Assembly: GCA_009823505.1 (NCBI GenBank)
Contig: VZQC01001063.1
Coordinates: 157,397-221,396 of the forward strand
Source: Rhizomys pruinosus
Taxonomy: Eukaryota; Chordata; Mammalia; Rodentia; Spalacidae
Length of the DNA: 64,000 nucleotides
Reading direction: 5' to 3'
Below, in pieces: positions 1-10,480 of this stretch (its first letter is position 1; every line of letters begins with the position of its first letter). Below the pieces are notes generated by a model that made no database searches, was not told where the DNA came from, and saw only the letters and a list, made by a program, of their open reading frames with translations. The position numbers and the translations under genes were made by a program.

Positions 1-197
1 CCACCTCGCCCAGCTAGAGAGTTCTTAAGCCTTGCAGAATCCCTAGTGTCCTCTGCTTCCTGTGCCTGCTTGCAGACGGGAGCCATTAGCTTCTGCTCCT
101 ACCACACCAACCTCGGCCACCACGCCTCCCCAGCTCAAATAAACCCTTCTCTTATAAGTTCCCTTGGTTGGTGTTTCTCTGATGGCAACAGAGACAC
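1..197 (+). mobile_element. MaLR-type LTR, 3' part
   Basis: The segment ends in the pattern shared by the other LTRs here: an AATAAA signal at about 138, then TTATAAGTT, a GGTGTTT block and a CAACAGAGACACC-like terminus. The 5' part lies before the window. The subfamily is not certain. Confidence 0.6.
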
Positions 198-888
198 CTA
201 TACTTTTATTCAGTTTCTCCATCGTGAATTGGGGAATTCCTAGCTTGATCCACCCTTATCCTGTCAGAGAATCTTGTCCTTTGATCCCTAGGCCTAGAAG
301 ATCTCATACACACAATGTCAAGCATTCTCAGCTTCACTGATTCCAACGAGGACAGGCATATGCACACCCTGCTTTCACTGCTTTGAGATGCCAATCCAAG
401 CACACCCGTATTCATTCATTGAGAGCACACTCGGGTTGGGCAGGATCAAGGTCCCATGCCCAGGTCACAGGAGCGCATGGTTCAGACCTGTTCTGTACTG
501 CTTCCTAATATGGTTCTGGGAGGTGTGAAGGAAGTCCCACAATAGCACAGAGATCCATCTGCCCTGTATCTGTGGTTGCCCAAAGCGTGACCTTGGGCAT
601 GCCTATGTGTCAGTTCCCTCAACTGTAAACAGATTAACTCAATAGTTTTAGCCCACTGAGTTTTGGAAGGCTTAAATCAGTTAATAATTTAAAACTCTTG
701 GAACAGCACTGGCCACAGTGTTTAAGTACCTAATAAATACTTATTGCTTTTATTAACACAATTCTGATACTTCTAACAAGGAGTTTGGCTCCTGTAATTA
801 TTCTTTTTACCCTCTGGCATAAAATGTTTATCCCCCTTCTGGACATGGCTAAAACATCTATAATATTTCTTTTCTATTCTTTTTTTTT
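198..888. other. No recognised feature
   Basis: Mostly single-copy-looking sequence without a clear repeat signature. Short frames of 60-87 codons occur but have no coding support. Confidence 0.5.
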
Positions 889-1130
889 TAATTTTTTTTT
901 TATTATTTATTTTTGTATGTGTATGAATGTATTGTCTGCATGCAGGTCTGTGCACCCGTGTCGTGCAATGCCGCGGAGGTCAGAAGAGGGTCTCGGATTC
1001 CCCTGGAACTGGAGTTCTCCTGGAATTGGAGTTACAGACGGTTCTTAGCCACCATGTGGGTGCTGGGGATCGAACCCGGGTCCTCTGCAAGAGCGTCGGT
1101 GCTCTTAACCGCTAGGCCATCTCTCCAGCC
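889..1130 (-). mobile_element. B2 SINE (antisense)
   Basis: Full-length B2 read in reverse: T-rich tail first, ending in the reverse complement of GGCTGGAGAGATGGC. The target-site duplication TCTATTCTTTTTTTT occurs at about 873 and again at 1132. This is the B2 variant with the GCATTGCACGACACGGGTGC 3' half that dominates the window. Confidence 0.9.
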
Positions 1131-1685
1131 CTCTATTCTTTTTTTTTTAAAGACACCTTGTTCTATCAGCAACAAAGCAAATCTGACTTTGCAGAACACA
1201 GATGCCACTGACCTCCAAAGGCACCTGCACATGGCCTCATCCCGCCCAATGTCATGTGACCCTGTCCTCCATTCTTCTCCAAGCTGCCCTAACCCTGTCT
1301 CACATCTCTCAGCCTCCTGGGGTTGTACCTGTTCTGTTTGTATTTTCTATATTAGAATGTAAACTTTCAAAGATCAAGGGTTTTATTTGGGTTTTTCTCG
1401 GGGCACTTACAGCATACACAGGCTTGGTGGCTTAGAGCAACGGAAATGTATTCTATCTCAGACCAGATTTAAGGGAGAATTCTATTAGTGCATAAACATG
1501 GCTCTCACCTCAGAGGGGACCGAGATAGTTGATTCTGGAGCCAAATATGAATGACTATTTCCTGGGAACATGGATTCGAGTCACTCCAAACGCCATGTTC
1601 CAGTGTGGATTTAAGTAGCCCCAAATACCATGTTCCAATGTGGTAACAGTTCTGTTACATTTTTATAGTTAAAGAACACAGAAAG
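1131..1685. other. No recognised gene; short local repeat
   Basis: Nothing recognised except two near-identical 16-mers, CCATGTTCCAGTGTGG at about 1592 and CCATGTTCCAATGTGG at about 1628, 36 bp apart. This could be a decayed LTR. Confidence 0.35.
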
Positions 1686-1983
<298 letters not shown>

Positions 1984-2312
1984 AAAACAAGATCACACAT
2001 CAAGGACAGAGGCTTCAAATGCTATCTGATGACGCTCTTACCTTTGGAGTTTCTGGAAGCTAAGGGTCCATTAATAGATCCCAAAGGTTTTACATGATAG
2101 TCACACAGATGTTAGGTTAGACTCAGGGGAAGGTAGTGACTGGCTCTGGACCGTCAGCTTCCGGCTTCCGTCATCACGGAACCTCCAACCAGTCAATCGA
2201 GTTTGCAGAACTTTCAACGTTGCTGCAGCCTCTGTCCCTGGGAAGCCTAGATCAAACTCCTCAGTTCCCTTCATTCTTGGCTTATGGCCAAGTTTTCATC
2301 CCTTCCTCTTCT

Positions 2313-2378
2313 TTTGGTGTTGTGAGGCAGGGTCTCCCTATGGTCCTGGCTAGCCTGGAACTCGCTATGTCAGCCATG
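2313..2378 (-). mobile_element. B1 fragment (antisense)
   Basis: Contains GGCAGGGTCTCCCTATGG and CTAGCCTGGAACTCGCTATGT, the reverse of the B1 3' half. The 5' half of the B1 is missing. Confidence 0.6.
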
Positions 2379-2379
2379 A

Positions 2380-2512
2380 AGAAGCATGAAATCCTGTCGT
2401 TGGCAGGAAAATGTGGACTCTAGATACACACACATACACATACATAAAATATACACGCATACACATACATAAAATATACACGCATACACATACATAAAAA
2501 AAGAACATTTAT
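2380..2512 (+). mobile_element. L1 3'-end fragment with 25-bp tandem repeat
   Basis: AGCATGAAATCCTGTC..TGGCAGGAAAATGTGGA matches L1 3'-end sequence and recurs at about 6589. It is followed by about 2.6 copies of a 25-bp unit (ACACATACATAAAA plus TATACACGCAT) and an A-rich tail. Confidence 0.5.
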
Positions 2513-2862
2513 TTTTACCTTAAGTGTGTGTTTTGTGTTTTGCGTCCATTATGTAGGAGCATCACCTGTGTGTAGTGCACATGGAGGTCAGAAGAGTGAG
2601 TCAGGTCCCGTGGAACTGGAGTTACTGAGATGTGGGTGGTGGGGACTGAACTGGGCTCCTCTGGAAGAATCACCAAGTGCTCTTAACCCCTGCCATTGCT
2701 CCAGCCCACAATACTGGTTCCCAGTTTGGTTCCCAGCACCCATATCAGGCAGTTCACAAACTGTGGGCAACTCCATTCTAAGGTAACCAGCACCCTCTTC
2801 TGGCCTCCAAGGCACTGCACTCATGTGTACATACCACAGATACACATAAATCTTAAAGAAAG
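2513..2862. mobile_element. Two B2 SINEs, head to head
   Basis: An old antisense B2 (2513-2706, ending CATTGCTCCAGCCC) abuts a sense B2 3' part (2717-2862, GTTCCCAGCACCCATATC to ACACATAAATCTT). The sense copy lacks its pol III head. Confidence 0.65.
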
Positions 2863-2884
2863 AATCAGTACAAAATTGATAGCT

Positions 2885-3141
2885 TTAGGTGTTACAGCTC
2901 ATGTTTATAATCCAAGCCCCTGGGTGGCAGAGGCAGGAATATTTTCTTGAGTTCTAGGCCATCCTGGGGCTATAGGATAAAACTGTGTCTCAAAAAATAA
3001 GAAGAGGGCGGGGCATAGTGGCGCACGCCTTTAATCCTAGCACTTGGGAGGCAGAAGGAGGTGGATCTCTGTGAGTTCAAGGCCAGCCTGGTCTACAGAG
3101 TGAGTTTCAGGACAGCCAAAGCTACAGGGAGACCGTGTCTC
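2885..3141 (+). mobile_element. Two B1 SINEs in tandem
   Basis: An older B1 (2885-3000, CTGTGTCTCAAAAAATAAG tail) is followed by a well-preserved B1 (3005-3141, GGGGCATAGTGGCGCACGCC to GACCGTGTCTCAAAAG). The second runs into a purine repeat tail. Confidence 0.85.
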
Positions 3142-3207
3142 AAAAGAAAGAAAAGAAAGGAAGGAAGGAAGGAAGGAAGGAAGGAAGGAAGGAAGGAAGG
3201 AAGGAAG

Positions 3208-3241
<34 letters not shown>

Positions 3242-3259
3242 AAAGAAAGAAAGAAAGAA

Positions 3260-3307
<48 letters not shown>
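3142..3307 (+). repeat. Compound (AAGG)n (AAAG)n (AG)n
   Basis: 166 uninterrupted purines forming the expanded A-tail of the B1 at 3005. Confidence 0.95.
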
Positions 3308-3308
<1 letters not shown>

Positions 3309-3339
3309 AAGCCAAGCAGGCATGATGGAAATATGCCTT

Positions 3340-3560
3340 TAAAATATTTTATTTATTATTTTATGTGTGTGAGTATATTGCTACATGTGTATAAGGGCAC
3401 CTGTGTTCTGCAATGCCTGCAGAGGTCAGAAGAGGTCATCAGATTCTCAAGAACTGGAGTGATAGATGGTTGTTAGTCAATGTATAGGTGCTGAAAATCA
3501 AACCTGGGTCCTCTGCAAGAGCAGCCAGTGCTCTTAACTGCTGAGCTATGTCTCCAACCC
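3340..3560 (-). mobile_element. B2 SINE (antisense) inserted in a B1
   Basis: The B2 splits a B1. Its 5' part lies at about 3309-3339 (AAGCAGGCATGATGGAAATATGCC) and its continuation at 3562-3606 (CAATACACCTTTAATATCAGC). The repeated GRAATA..CCTTTA around the B2 is the target duplication. Confidence 0.75.
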
Positions 3561-3606
3561 TGGCAATACACCTTTAATATCAGCACTTGGGAGGCAGAGG
3601 TAGGTT

Positions 3607-3613
3607 GGAAGAA

Positions 3614-3684
<71 letters not shown>

Positions 3685-3755
3685 GAAGGAAGGAAGGAAG
3701 GAAGGAAGGAAGGAAGGAAGGAAGGAAGGAAGGAAGGAAGGAAGGAAAGAGAGAG

Positions 3756-3788
<33 letters not shown>

Positions 3789-3863
3789 GAGAAAGAAAGA
3801 AAAAGAGAGAAAGAAAGAAAGAGAAAGAGAGAGAGAGAAAGAAAGAAAGAAGAAAGAAAGAAA

Positions 3864-3940
<77 letters not shown>

Positions 3941-3942
3941 AG
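3607..3942 (+). repeat. 336-nt homopurine compound microsatellite
   Basis: Unbroken purines: (AAAG)n, then (AAGG)n, then mixed AG/AAAG, then (AAAG)n. It forms the tail of the B1 resumed at 3562. Long lysine/arginine- or serine/phenylalanine-like frames across it are artefacts of the repeat. Confidence 0.97.
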
Positions 3943-4020
3943 CTTTGAACTTGAACTTGGCCTGTTCCCCACCCAACCATTTAACCTTACCAGACTTCTT
4001 TTCTGTCTATAAGAAAATGC

Positions 4021-4085
4021 AGCTGGGCATGGTGGTGCATGCCTTTAATCCCAGCACTCAGGAGGCAAAGGCAGAGGCTGGGAGC
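4021..4085 (+). mobile_element. B1 5' fragment
   Basis: Starts AGCTGGGCATGGTGGTGCATGCC and stops after GGAGGCAAAGGCAGAGG. The 3' half is missing. Confidence 0.75.
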
Positions 4086-4616
4086 ACCTGCCGTCTACCA
4101 CTGCTCACTTGCTTGGTGAGGTCCCAGATGTCTTGGGACCTCAGAGCAGCCCAGCAGCTGCTGCATTTGCAGCCCTCATCCTGTGTGACCCATGCTCAGC
4201 TTTTCTTAGACCTCTGCTGTGTGCGAGCTGTCCAAATGGCTTCAGAATAAAGAGCTTCTATGTTGCCAATTTTTATATTCCTGTCACTTCAAAGTGATCC
4301 ATTCCAATTTATACTCTAATAATAGCTAAGAGAGACCTCACAGGTCCAATGGAAAGCAAATCTCCAGCATAAAAAAATGTGACATTCACCTGTCAGTCAG
4401 AAACTGCCTTCTGGGAACCGGCTATGGGTTCAGCACTATGGTAATTCATCCAAGGCTTTTAGCTCTCAGGCAGGGAGAGAGACAGAGAGAGAGTGGAAGG
4501 TGGTAACAACTAAGAAAATGTCTGACACACCAGCATGTGGAAAGATGAGGGTTAGTTTCATAAGAAACCACCCAACCTCCATGGTGGTGGTAACATTTGT
4601 TTATTTTTAATTAATT
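4086..4616. other. Unassigned sequence with an AATAAA signal
   Basis: No SINE signature. An AATAAA at 4246, followed by a T-rich stretch, could be the R region of an old LTR or a retroposed 3' end. Neither is established. Confidence 0.35.
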
Positions 4617-4801
4617 TTAATATTTATTTATTTATTTATTTACTTATTTATTTATTTGGTCTTTTTGAGACAGGGTCTCCCTGTAGCTCCAGTTGTCCTG
4701 GAACTGGCTATGTAGACCAGGCTGGTCTTGAACTCACAAAGATCCACCTGCTTCTGTCTCCCAAGTGCTAGGATTAAAGGTGTGCACCACCAGGCCGGCT
4801 T
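4617..4801 (-). mobile_element. B1 SINE (antisense)
   Basis: Starts with a (TTTA)n tail, then GGTCTTTTTGAGACAGGG, and ends CACCACCAGGCCGGCT. Complete B1. Confidence 0.9.
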
Positions 4802-5257
4802 TTAAGAGATACCTCAAATTCTTAAGAAACATCACATTAAGTATGCTTTTTGATTCATGGCATTGGCAAAGCCTATGCAGCAGAAGTGGCCTTACAAGCT
4901 GGAATATTCAATAATTATATTTGGAGAAGTTATATAGAAAAAGATGAAAATAGACCTCCTGCCTTTACTTGCTGAGGAAAATCCCTTATGGATTTAAAAC
5001 TGAAAGGCAAAATTTTTCAGTGCCTAGAAAAGAAATAAAAATATATGTCCTTGAGAAGAGGATTCCTTAAAGTTTCAGAAAGTACCAACTGTCTTAGAAA
5101 ATACTGATAGATGTATACATGAAAATTTAGAACTTTTGTGCATCCAAAAACATCACAGAGAATATGAGGGTGGAGGGTAAGAAGGGAACATAGGAACTTT
5201 CTGTGCTATGTTGAAACTCTACTATAAATAAGTTTCACATCATCTCGAAAGCTTTAT

Positions 5258-5453
5258 AACAAGAGAGATGGCTCTGCAGTCAAGAGCACTTGGTGTTCTT
5301 GTAGAGGACCTGACTTTGGTTCCCAGCACTCACATTGGGCAGCTCACAATGCCTTTAGCTTCATCTTCAGGGATTTGACACCCTCTTCTGGCATCCCCAG
5401 TCACATGCACATACAGAGACACACATGCATACATATGATTAAAAATAAATCTT
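5258..5453 (+). mobile_element. B2 SINE, old
   Basis: AGAGATGGCTCTGCAGTCAAGAGC head, CCCTCTTCTGGCATCC middle, AAAAATAAATCTTA tail. Confidence 0.8.
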
Positions 5454-5455
5454 AT

Positions 5456-5605
5456 GCTGGGCATGGTGGTGCATGCCTTTAATCCCAGCACTTGGGAGGC
5501 AGAAGCAGGTGGATCTCTGTGAGTTCAAGGCCAGCCTGGTCTACATAGTGAGTTCCAGGCCATCTGGGGGTACAGGGAGACCCTATCTCAATAATCCAAA
5601 ACGAA
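5456..5605 (+). mobile_element. B1 SINE
   Basis: GCTGGGCATGGTGGTGCATGCC to GACCCTATCTCAATAATCC, directly after the B2 tail. Confidence 0.9.
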
Positions 5606-5769
5606 TCATTAAAAATGTTTAAAACTATTAACTGACAAAACAAATGACCAACACAGTAGAAAATACTCACCACACATAAGTAACCAAAAGATTAATGAAT
5701 GTCTGGAATACATAAAGAACATGTAAGACAACAGGAAAAAGGTACAAATAACTGATTAGAAAAAATTCA

Positions 5770-6012
5770 GGGGCTGGAGAGATGGCTCAGCTGTTAAGAG
5801 TACCTCTTGCAGAGGACCCGGGTTCAATTCCCAGCACCCACATGGTGGCTAAGAACCAACTTTAAGCTGGGTGTGGTGGTGCAAGCCTTTAATACTAGCA
5901 CTCAGGAGGCAGAGGCAGGCGGATCTCTGTGAGTTCAAGGTCAGTCTGGTCTACAGAGTGAGTTCCAGGCCAGCTGGGGCTATAGGGAGACCCTGTCTCA
6001 AAAAAAAAAAAT
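5770..6012 (+). mobile_element. Chimeric B2-B1 SINE, copy 1
   Basis: The B2 head (GGGGCTGGAGAGATGGCTC to CTAAGAACCAACTTTAA, about 95 bp) is joined directly to a complete B1 (GCTGGGTGTGGTGGTGC to CCCTGTCTCAAAA). The flanks AAAAATTCA and AAAAATGCA look like an imperfect target-site duplication. The junction matches the copies at 13830, 31549 and 43161. Confidence 0.75.
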
Positions 6013-6162
6013 GCATACAGCAACAGAAAATACTAGAAACAACAAAAGAATGAACAGTTGTTTCATGAAAAAATGGTTTGTAAATTTAGAAATGCTGCTC
6101 AGACTCACAAGACATTTGAGAAAAGCAAGCAGTAAATATGACAACAGAAATCTGTCTTAAAG

Positions 6163-6297
6163 AGCCAGGTGTGGTGTCATGATCCCAGCACTCAGGAGGC
6201 AGAGGCAGGTGGATCTTTGTGAGTTCAAGGCCAGCCTGGTCTACAGAGTAAGTTCCAAGACAGCTGGGGCTACAGGGAGATCCTGTCTCGAAAAGAC

Positions 6298-6346
<49 letters not shown>
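6163..6346 (+). mobile_element. B1 SINE with long poly(A)
   Basis: CCAGGTGTGGTGTCATGATCC (a short deletion inside the B1 5' part) to CTGTCTCGAAAAGACC, then about 47 A. A long homopolymer suggests recent insertion. Confidence 0.9.
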
Positions 6347-6353
<7 letters not shown>

Positions 6354-6639
6354 TAATAAAAATGAAATCTTTAAAATCCCGTAGTGAAAAACTAGAGTTA
6401 CTGTACATCAAGTTATGCCACTCTGTGTATGTGCCCACACCACTGAGATGCTTGTTCATCCATGGTAATCGCTACAGGATTCACAATACTAAAGCTATGG
6501 AATCAGTCTAGGTACCCATCAGCAGATGACTAGACACAGAAAACATGCTGTATGTACACAATGGAGTTCTAGTCAGCCACAAAGCAGCATGAAATCATGT
6601 CACTGGCAGGAAAATGTGGAATCTAGATACATATACACA

Positions 6640-6832
6640 CTCATAAACACTATATACATACATACACACATAGATGCATAATGCACACATACATGTTCAC
6701 ATAAATACATACACACATGCATAACACACATACCCATTCATGTATACACACTTGCATACACACATACATGCATACTCACATACATACACACATGCATAGA
6801 TACACACACATACAAACACATACAAAAGAAGC
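6640..6832. repeat. CA-rich imperfect repeat
   Basis: ACACATA/CATACACA variants continuing from the L1 3' fragment at 6520-6640, much like the tail at 2420. Confidence 0.8.
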
Positions 6833-6901
6833 AGGTGTGTAGGTAGACTGATGCAGAGCAAGGGAACCTCACATGGGTAAATATGATCAAAACACATATG
6901 A

Positions 6902-7052
6902 AGCCAGGCATGGTGGTGCACACCTTTAATCCCAGCACTTGGGAGGCAGAGGCAGAGGCAGGCAGATCTCTGTGAGTTCAAGGCCAGCCTGGTCTACAAA
7001 GTGAGTTCCAGGCCAGCTGGGGCTACAGGGAGACCCTGTCTCAAAAATACCC
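6902..7052 (+). mobile_element. B1 SINE
   Basis: GCCAGGCATGGTGGTGCAC to GACCCTGTCTCAAAAATACC, with a doubled GGCAGA unit. Confidence 0.9.
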
Positions 7053-7139
7053 CCCCAAAAAAATACATATGAAAATGCCATAATAAAAACCATGCTTTTG
7101 TACAATGAATCTATGCTAAAAGAGGGGAAAAATCTTTGT

Positions 7140-7299
7140 GTTTTTTTTTTTTTTTTGGTCTTTTCGAGACAGGGTCTCCCTGTAGCCCCAGCTGTCCTGG
7201 AACTCGCTGTGTAGAACAGGCTGGCCTTGAACTCACAAACATCCACCTGCCTCTGCCTCCCGAGTGCTAGGATTAAAGGCGGGCGCCACCACGCCCGGC
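7140..7299 (-). mobile_element. B1 SINE (antisense) with perfect TSD
   Basis: Complete reverse B1 flanked by the exact 18-bp duplication GAGGGGAAAAATCTTTGT at 7122-7139 and 7300-7317. It is inserted in the old L1 remnant. Confidence 0.95.
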
Positions 7300-7372
7300 G
7301 AGGGGAAAAATCTTTGTAATGAGACATTATTTTTACTCAGTTGATGGGGCAAAATTAAGAAATTGACTTCTG

Positions 7373-7548
7373 GGCCTGGAGAGATGGCTCATCGGTTAAA
7401 AGGACTGGCAGAGGGCATAGGTTGAGTTCCCAGCACTCACATGGCAGCTAACAACCTTCTGTAACTCCAGTTCTAGAGGACTCCAACACCTTCTTCTGAC
7501 CTCCGTGGGCATTGCACAACACAGGTGCTCTTACATACATGCAGGCGA
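7373..7548 (+). mobile_element. B2 SINE, host of nested insertions
   Basis: The B2 body ends at ACATACATGCAGGC. The same 14-mer recurs at about 8083 and leads into the B2's own tail (to 8122). The intervening SINEs inserted with that target duplication. Confidence 0.8.
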
Positions 7549-7678
7549 GCTGGGCGTGGTGGAGCACACCTTTAATCCCAGCACTTGGGAGACAGAGGCA
7601 GGTGGATCTCTGAGTTCAAGGCCAGCCTGGTCTTTGTAGTGAGTAGCGGGAGACCCTGTCTTAGAAAGACCAAAACAG
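7549..7678 (+). mobile_element. B1 SINE nested in B2
   Basis: GAGCTGGGCGTGGTGGAGC to TAGAAAGACCAAAACA. It has a short deletion around TCTTTGTAGTGAGTAGCGGGAGACC. Confidence 0.85.
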
Positions 7679-7905
7679 GGGCTGGAGAGATGGCGTAGCG
7701 GTTAAGAGTGCTGACCGATCTTACAGAGGACCTGGGTTCAATCCCCAGCACCCACATGGTGGCTGAGAACTGTCTGAAACTCCAATTCCAGGAGAACTCC
7801 AGTTCCAGGGGAATCCGACACCCTCTTCTGACCTCCTCGGCATTGCACGACACGGGTGCACAAACTTGCATGCAGACAGTAAATACACATACAGAAATAA
7901 ATAAA
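7679..7905 (+). mobile_element. B2 SINE nested in B1 tail
   Basis: GGGGCTGGAGAGATGGCGTAGCG to AGAAATAAATAAA. It is inserted in the A-rich tail of the B1 at 7549. Confidence 0.9.
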
Positions 7906-8082
7906 TGCCAGGCGTGGTGGGACATGCCTTTAATCCTAGCACTTGGGAGGCAGAGGCACTCGGATCTCTGTGGGTTCGAGGCCAGCCTGGTCTACAGAGT
8001 GAGTTCCAGGACAGCCAGAGCTACAGGGAGACCCTGTCTCAAAAAGACCAAAAAGAAAAAAAAGAAAGACCAAAACAAAACA
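7906..8082 (+). mobile_element. B1 SINE in B2 tail
   Basis: GCCAGGCGTGGTGGGACATGCC to CCCTGTCTCAAAAAGACC. Last layer of the nest, before the resumed B2 tail at 8083. Confidence 0.9.
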
Positions 8083-8555
8083 TACATGCAGGCAATGCGC
8101 TAATACACATAAATAAAATAGCATTTTTTTAAAGATATCTGGCTTGTGTTGATAAGGACAAGGACCAGTGGAAATTGCCAATTGCTGGTTGGAATGGTAA
8201 TTGCCAAAACCACTGTGGATAAGCTGAAGACACAAAGTCTATAACCCAGCAATTCCCAACTTTAGACAACTACAGAAAATCTTGTGTGTGCTCCCAAGGG
8301 ACATAGGAACAATTATTCTCTTTTTTAAGCAGAACTCCTGGGTGATACCGTTGCATCATCAAAGATGAAGAGGTCAGGGAGGGATGATGGGATAGAGGAC
8401 AGCAGACAGCCCAGCGCTCCATGTCAGCCTCTGAGGGAGCCCATCTGTGGAATCCACCTGGCACCTGGTTCCCTGGCTGCTCTCTAAGGTGGAGCCCTAC
8501 ACACAGCCTCAAGACCAACTGCTCTTCCTTGGTGGGAGTGTCTGGGGCACCAAAT

Positions 8556-8768
8556 TAGTTACTATCCTATTGCTGGGATAAAACACCTTGACCAGCTGGG
8601 TGTGGTGGTACACACCTTTAATCCCAGCACTCAGGAGGCAGAGGCAGAGGCAGAGGCAGAGGCAGAGGCAGAGGCAGGTGGATCTCTGTGAGTTCAAGGC
8701 CAGCCTGGTCTATATAGCAAGCTCTAGGCCAGCTGGGACTAAAGGGAGACCCAGTCTCAAAAAGACAA

Positions 8769-8812
<44 letters not shown>

Positions 8813-8905
8813 GTCCATCTCAGGAGGCATGGCAGGAAGAGGTAGGCATGGCGGCAGGGGGTAACATGTTCAAGTATGTGAGCCTGTGAGGGACATTTCT
8901 CATTT
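8556..8905 (-). mobile_element. MaLR-like LTR end, split by a B1
   Basis: TTAGTTACTATCCTATTGC..GATAAAACACC (8560-8595) reads as the reverse of the common MaLR LTR 3' terminus. GGCATGGCAGGAAGAGG..GGCAT continues it after the B1 at 8596-8811. Confidence 0.5.
8596..8811 (+). mobile_element. B1 SINE with internal GGCAGA expansion and (ATA)n tail
   Basis: Complete B1 in which the GAGGCA hexamer after GGAGGCAGAGGC is repeated about six times (8636-8677). It ends in an (ATA)n microsatellite at about 8769-8808. Confidence 0.92.
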
Positions 8906-9059
8906 AAACCACCAGTTACTGAGGTCCTCTGGGGCAGCCTAACCTGTCTGTGAGAGTGGTCCAACTCCTGCTTGGTGGGTGGTCCCTGGCTGGGAGAGGG
9001 AGACACAGGGTCTGGTTCTGTTGTTGATGGGGGTGGCAGGGAGCCCGCCCCACCTCCGT

Positions 9060-9440
9060 ACTTCATGGCTGTCTCTCTCTCAGTCCTCCCTGGAAGCCTC
9101 TGCGCTGACTCCTCAGCCTTTTCCCTCCTCCCTTCAGCTCTGAGCGTCTCCTCTCCCGCACTTCTTGTCATGCAACTGACAGCTCGCACTCGACTTCTGC
9201 GCTGTTTTTTATTCCTTCCAGGGCTTTCTGGCTCCTCTCTTTCTGTTCCTGAAGCTTCTCGGGCACCGGCTGCAGCATTCTCTTAGTCTGTTCTTCAACG
9301 TGAGCTGAGCAGGGGCCTTCTCATGCTATAGGCTATGTCCGAGGGGGGTCTCTACAGGATCTCCCACGTTGGCGTCATCGTCATCACGCTGCCCTGGTGC
9401 CCTGTGAAAGCCAGAGGCTTTTCTGTGTGTGCCGCTCAAA
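9060..9440 (-). pseudogene. Possible processed pseudogene (unidentified, coiled-coil-like)
   Basis: On the minus strand one frame reads as a Glu/Lys/Gln-rich helical segment with heptad-like spacing (includes EKLQEQKERSQKALEG), broken by an in-frame TGA near 9178 and frame changes beyond. The composition differs from the surrounding repeats. No parent gene is recognised and I see no clean poly(A) tail or TSD. It could be chance. Confidence 0.25.
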
Positions 9441-9479
9441 TTCCTGGGGGGGGGGGGATAAACAATGTCCACTCCCCTC

Positions 9480-9716
9480 TTCCTTTGGTCCCAAGGATAC
9501 ATCCAGGCCAGTGAGTTTATTGGGCTTACTTAAGAACAGTGGGTGAGGGGTTACTTACAGGAGGGGGCTGCTCCCCACCTGAGGCTGCACAAATTGAGGG
9601 ACACCCTCCCTAGTCTTCCCCAGCTCTTTACTCTAGTCCCTCTCCCAAGCCTGTGCGCTGAATCATTCATTAATCCTGGTTGGAAGGTGTGGCTACACTC
9701 TCAGGAAGGAATCCTA
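9480..9716 (-). mobile_element. LTR-like repeat fragment
   Basis: CAGTGAGTTTATTGGGCTTACTTA followed by GTGAGGGGTTACTTACAGGAG. A related block lies at 21795-21860 and a short one at about 10620. The shared reverse orientation suggests one LTR family; I cannot name it. Confidence 0.4.
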
Positions 9717-9717
9717 A

Positions 9718-9845
9718 TGGGGTGTGGGGGGGTGGTACATGCCTTTAAGTCAGAGGCTGGCGGATCTCTGTGAGTTCAAGGCCAGCATGGTCTACATAGT
9801 GAGCTCCAGGTCAGCTGGGACTAAAGGGAGACCCTGTCTCAAAAA

Positions 9846-9900
<55 letters not shown>

Positions 9901-9902
9901 AA
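9718..9902 (+). mobile_element. B1 SINE with (AAAT)n tail
   Basis: A B1 missing part of its 5' box region, ending CCCTGTCTCAAAAATAAATAAAT. (AAAT)n spans about 9842-9902. AATCCTAA flanks both sides. Confidence 0.85.
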
Positions 9903-10204
9903 TCCTAAGAATCCTAAGGACTCTCCTTCCCTCGTTCCAGGCAGAAGGCTGGGGAGTGAACAGTCAACAAGCCTAAATGGGATGATCTTGGCAGGCAGGC
10001 ACAGCTGAGCTCAGAAAGATGGCATGCATTGGAGGACAGTCCTACACAATAGCACATCCCCCCGAGAAACCCATCTCTGGAGGCTCTCTCGAGCCAACAC
10101 CCCCACTACGGTCCCACCTCCATTGCTTCTAAGGGGACCCAACTTGAGACCCCAGTAACAATTATTACTGAAGATAACTGAAACAAACACCCAAATATCC
10201 ATTA
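9903..10204. other. No recognised feature
   Basis: Unassigned sequence between SINE and LTR remnants; no coding support. Confidence 0.4.
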
Positions 10205-10480
10205 TTTTAGTCAACTTTCTGTCACTGTAACAAACTACCCGAGAATATTAACTTATAAAGAGAAAAAGGGTTGGTTGGGCTCCGGATGTTAGAGTTTGCT
10301 GCTCAGGACTGAGGGAACCTATTGTTTTTCAGTCCTCTGATGGGGTTTCCAGATAACTATGGCAAGGAACTTCTAGTAGAACAAATTGTTCATCTCATGG
10401 CCAAGAAGCAAAAGAACAAGAGGCAGGGTCCAGCGTCTCACAGTCCTCTTTGAGGGCCCATAGCCAAGGACTTAAAGGTT
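10205..10480 (-). mobile_element. MaLR-like LTR fragment (antisense)
   Basis: TAGTCAACTTTCTGTCACTG followed by ACCCGAGAATATTAACTTATAAAGA resembles the reversed 3' end of MaLR LTRs of the MST/MT type. It decays after about 10480. Confidence 0.45.

Larger units (their letters stand above)
4840..8335 (+). mobile_element. Old L1 3' end, broken by SINEs
   Basis: L1-like pieces remain between younger SINEs at about 4840-5255 (includes AATTTAGAACTTTTGTGCATCC), 5610-5768, 6013-6160, 6347-6640 (ATGGAGTTCTAGTCAGCCAC), 7060-7139, 7318-7372 and 8130-8335 (ACCACTGTGGATAA...ACCCAGCAATTCCC). Their order and sense fit one L1 ORF2/3'UTR remnant. This rests on remembered L1 3'-end phrases, not an alignment. 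Confidence 0.5.

Noticed and set aside
913..1115. A ~60-codon antisense B2 frame found in more than a dozen B2 copies (Cys-rich start, then [22 protein letters not shown])
   Set aside because: It recurs wherever this B2 variant occurs, so it reflects the SINE consensus. It has no promoter or selection signal of its own in this window.
3473..4250. Long Lys/Arg- or Ser/Phe/Leu-rich frames
   Set aside because: Translation of homopurine/homopyrimidine microsatellite, not protein coding.
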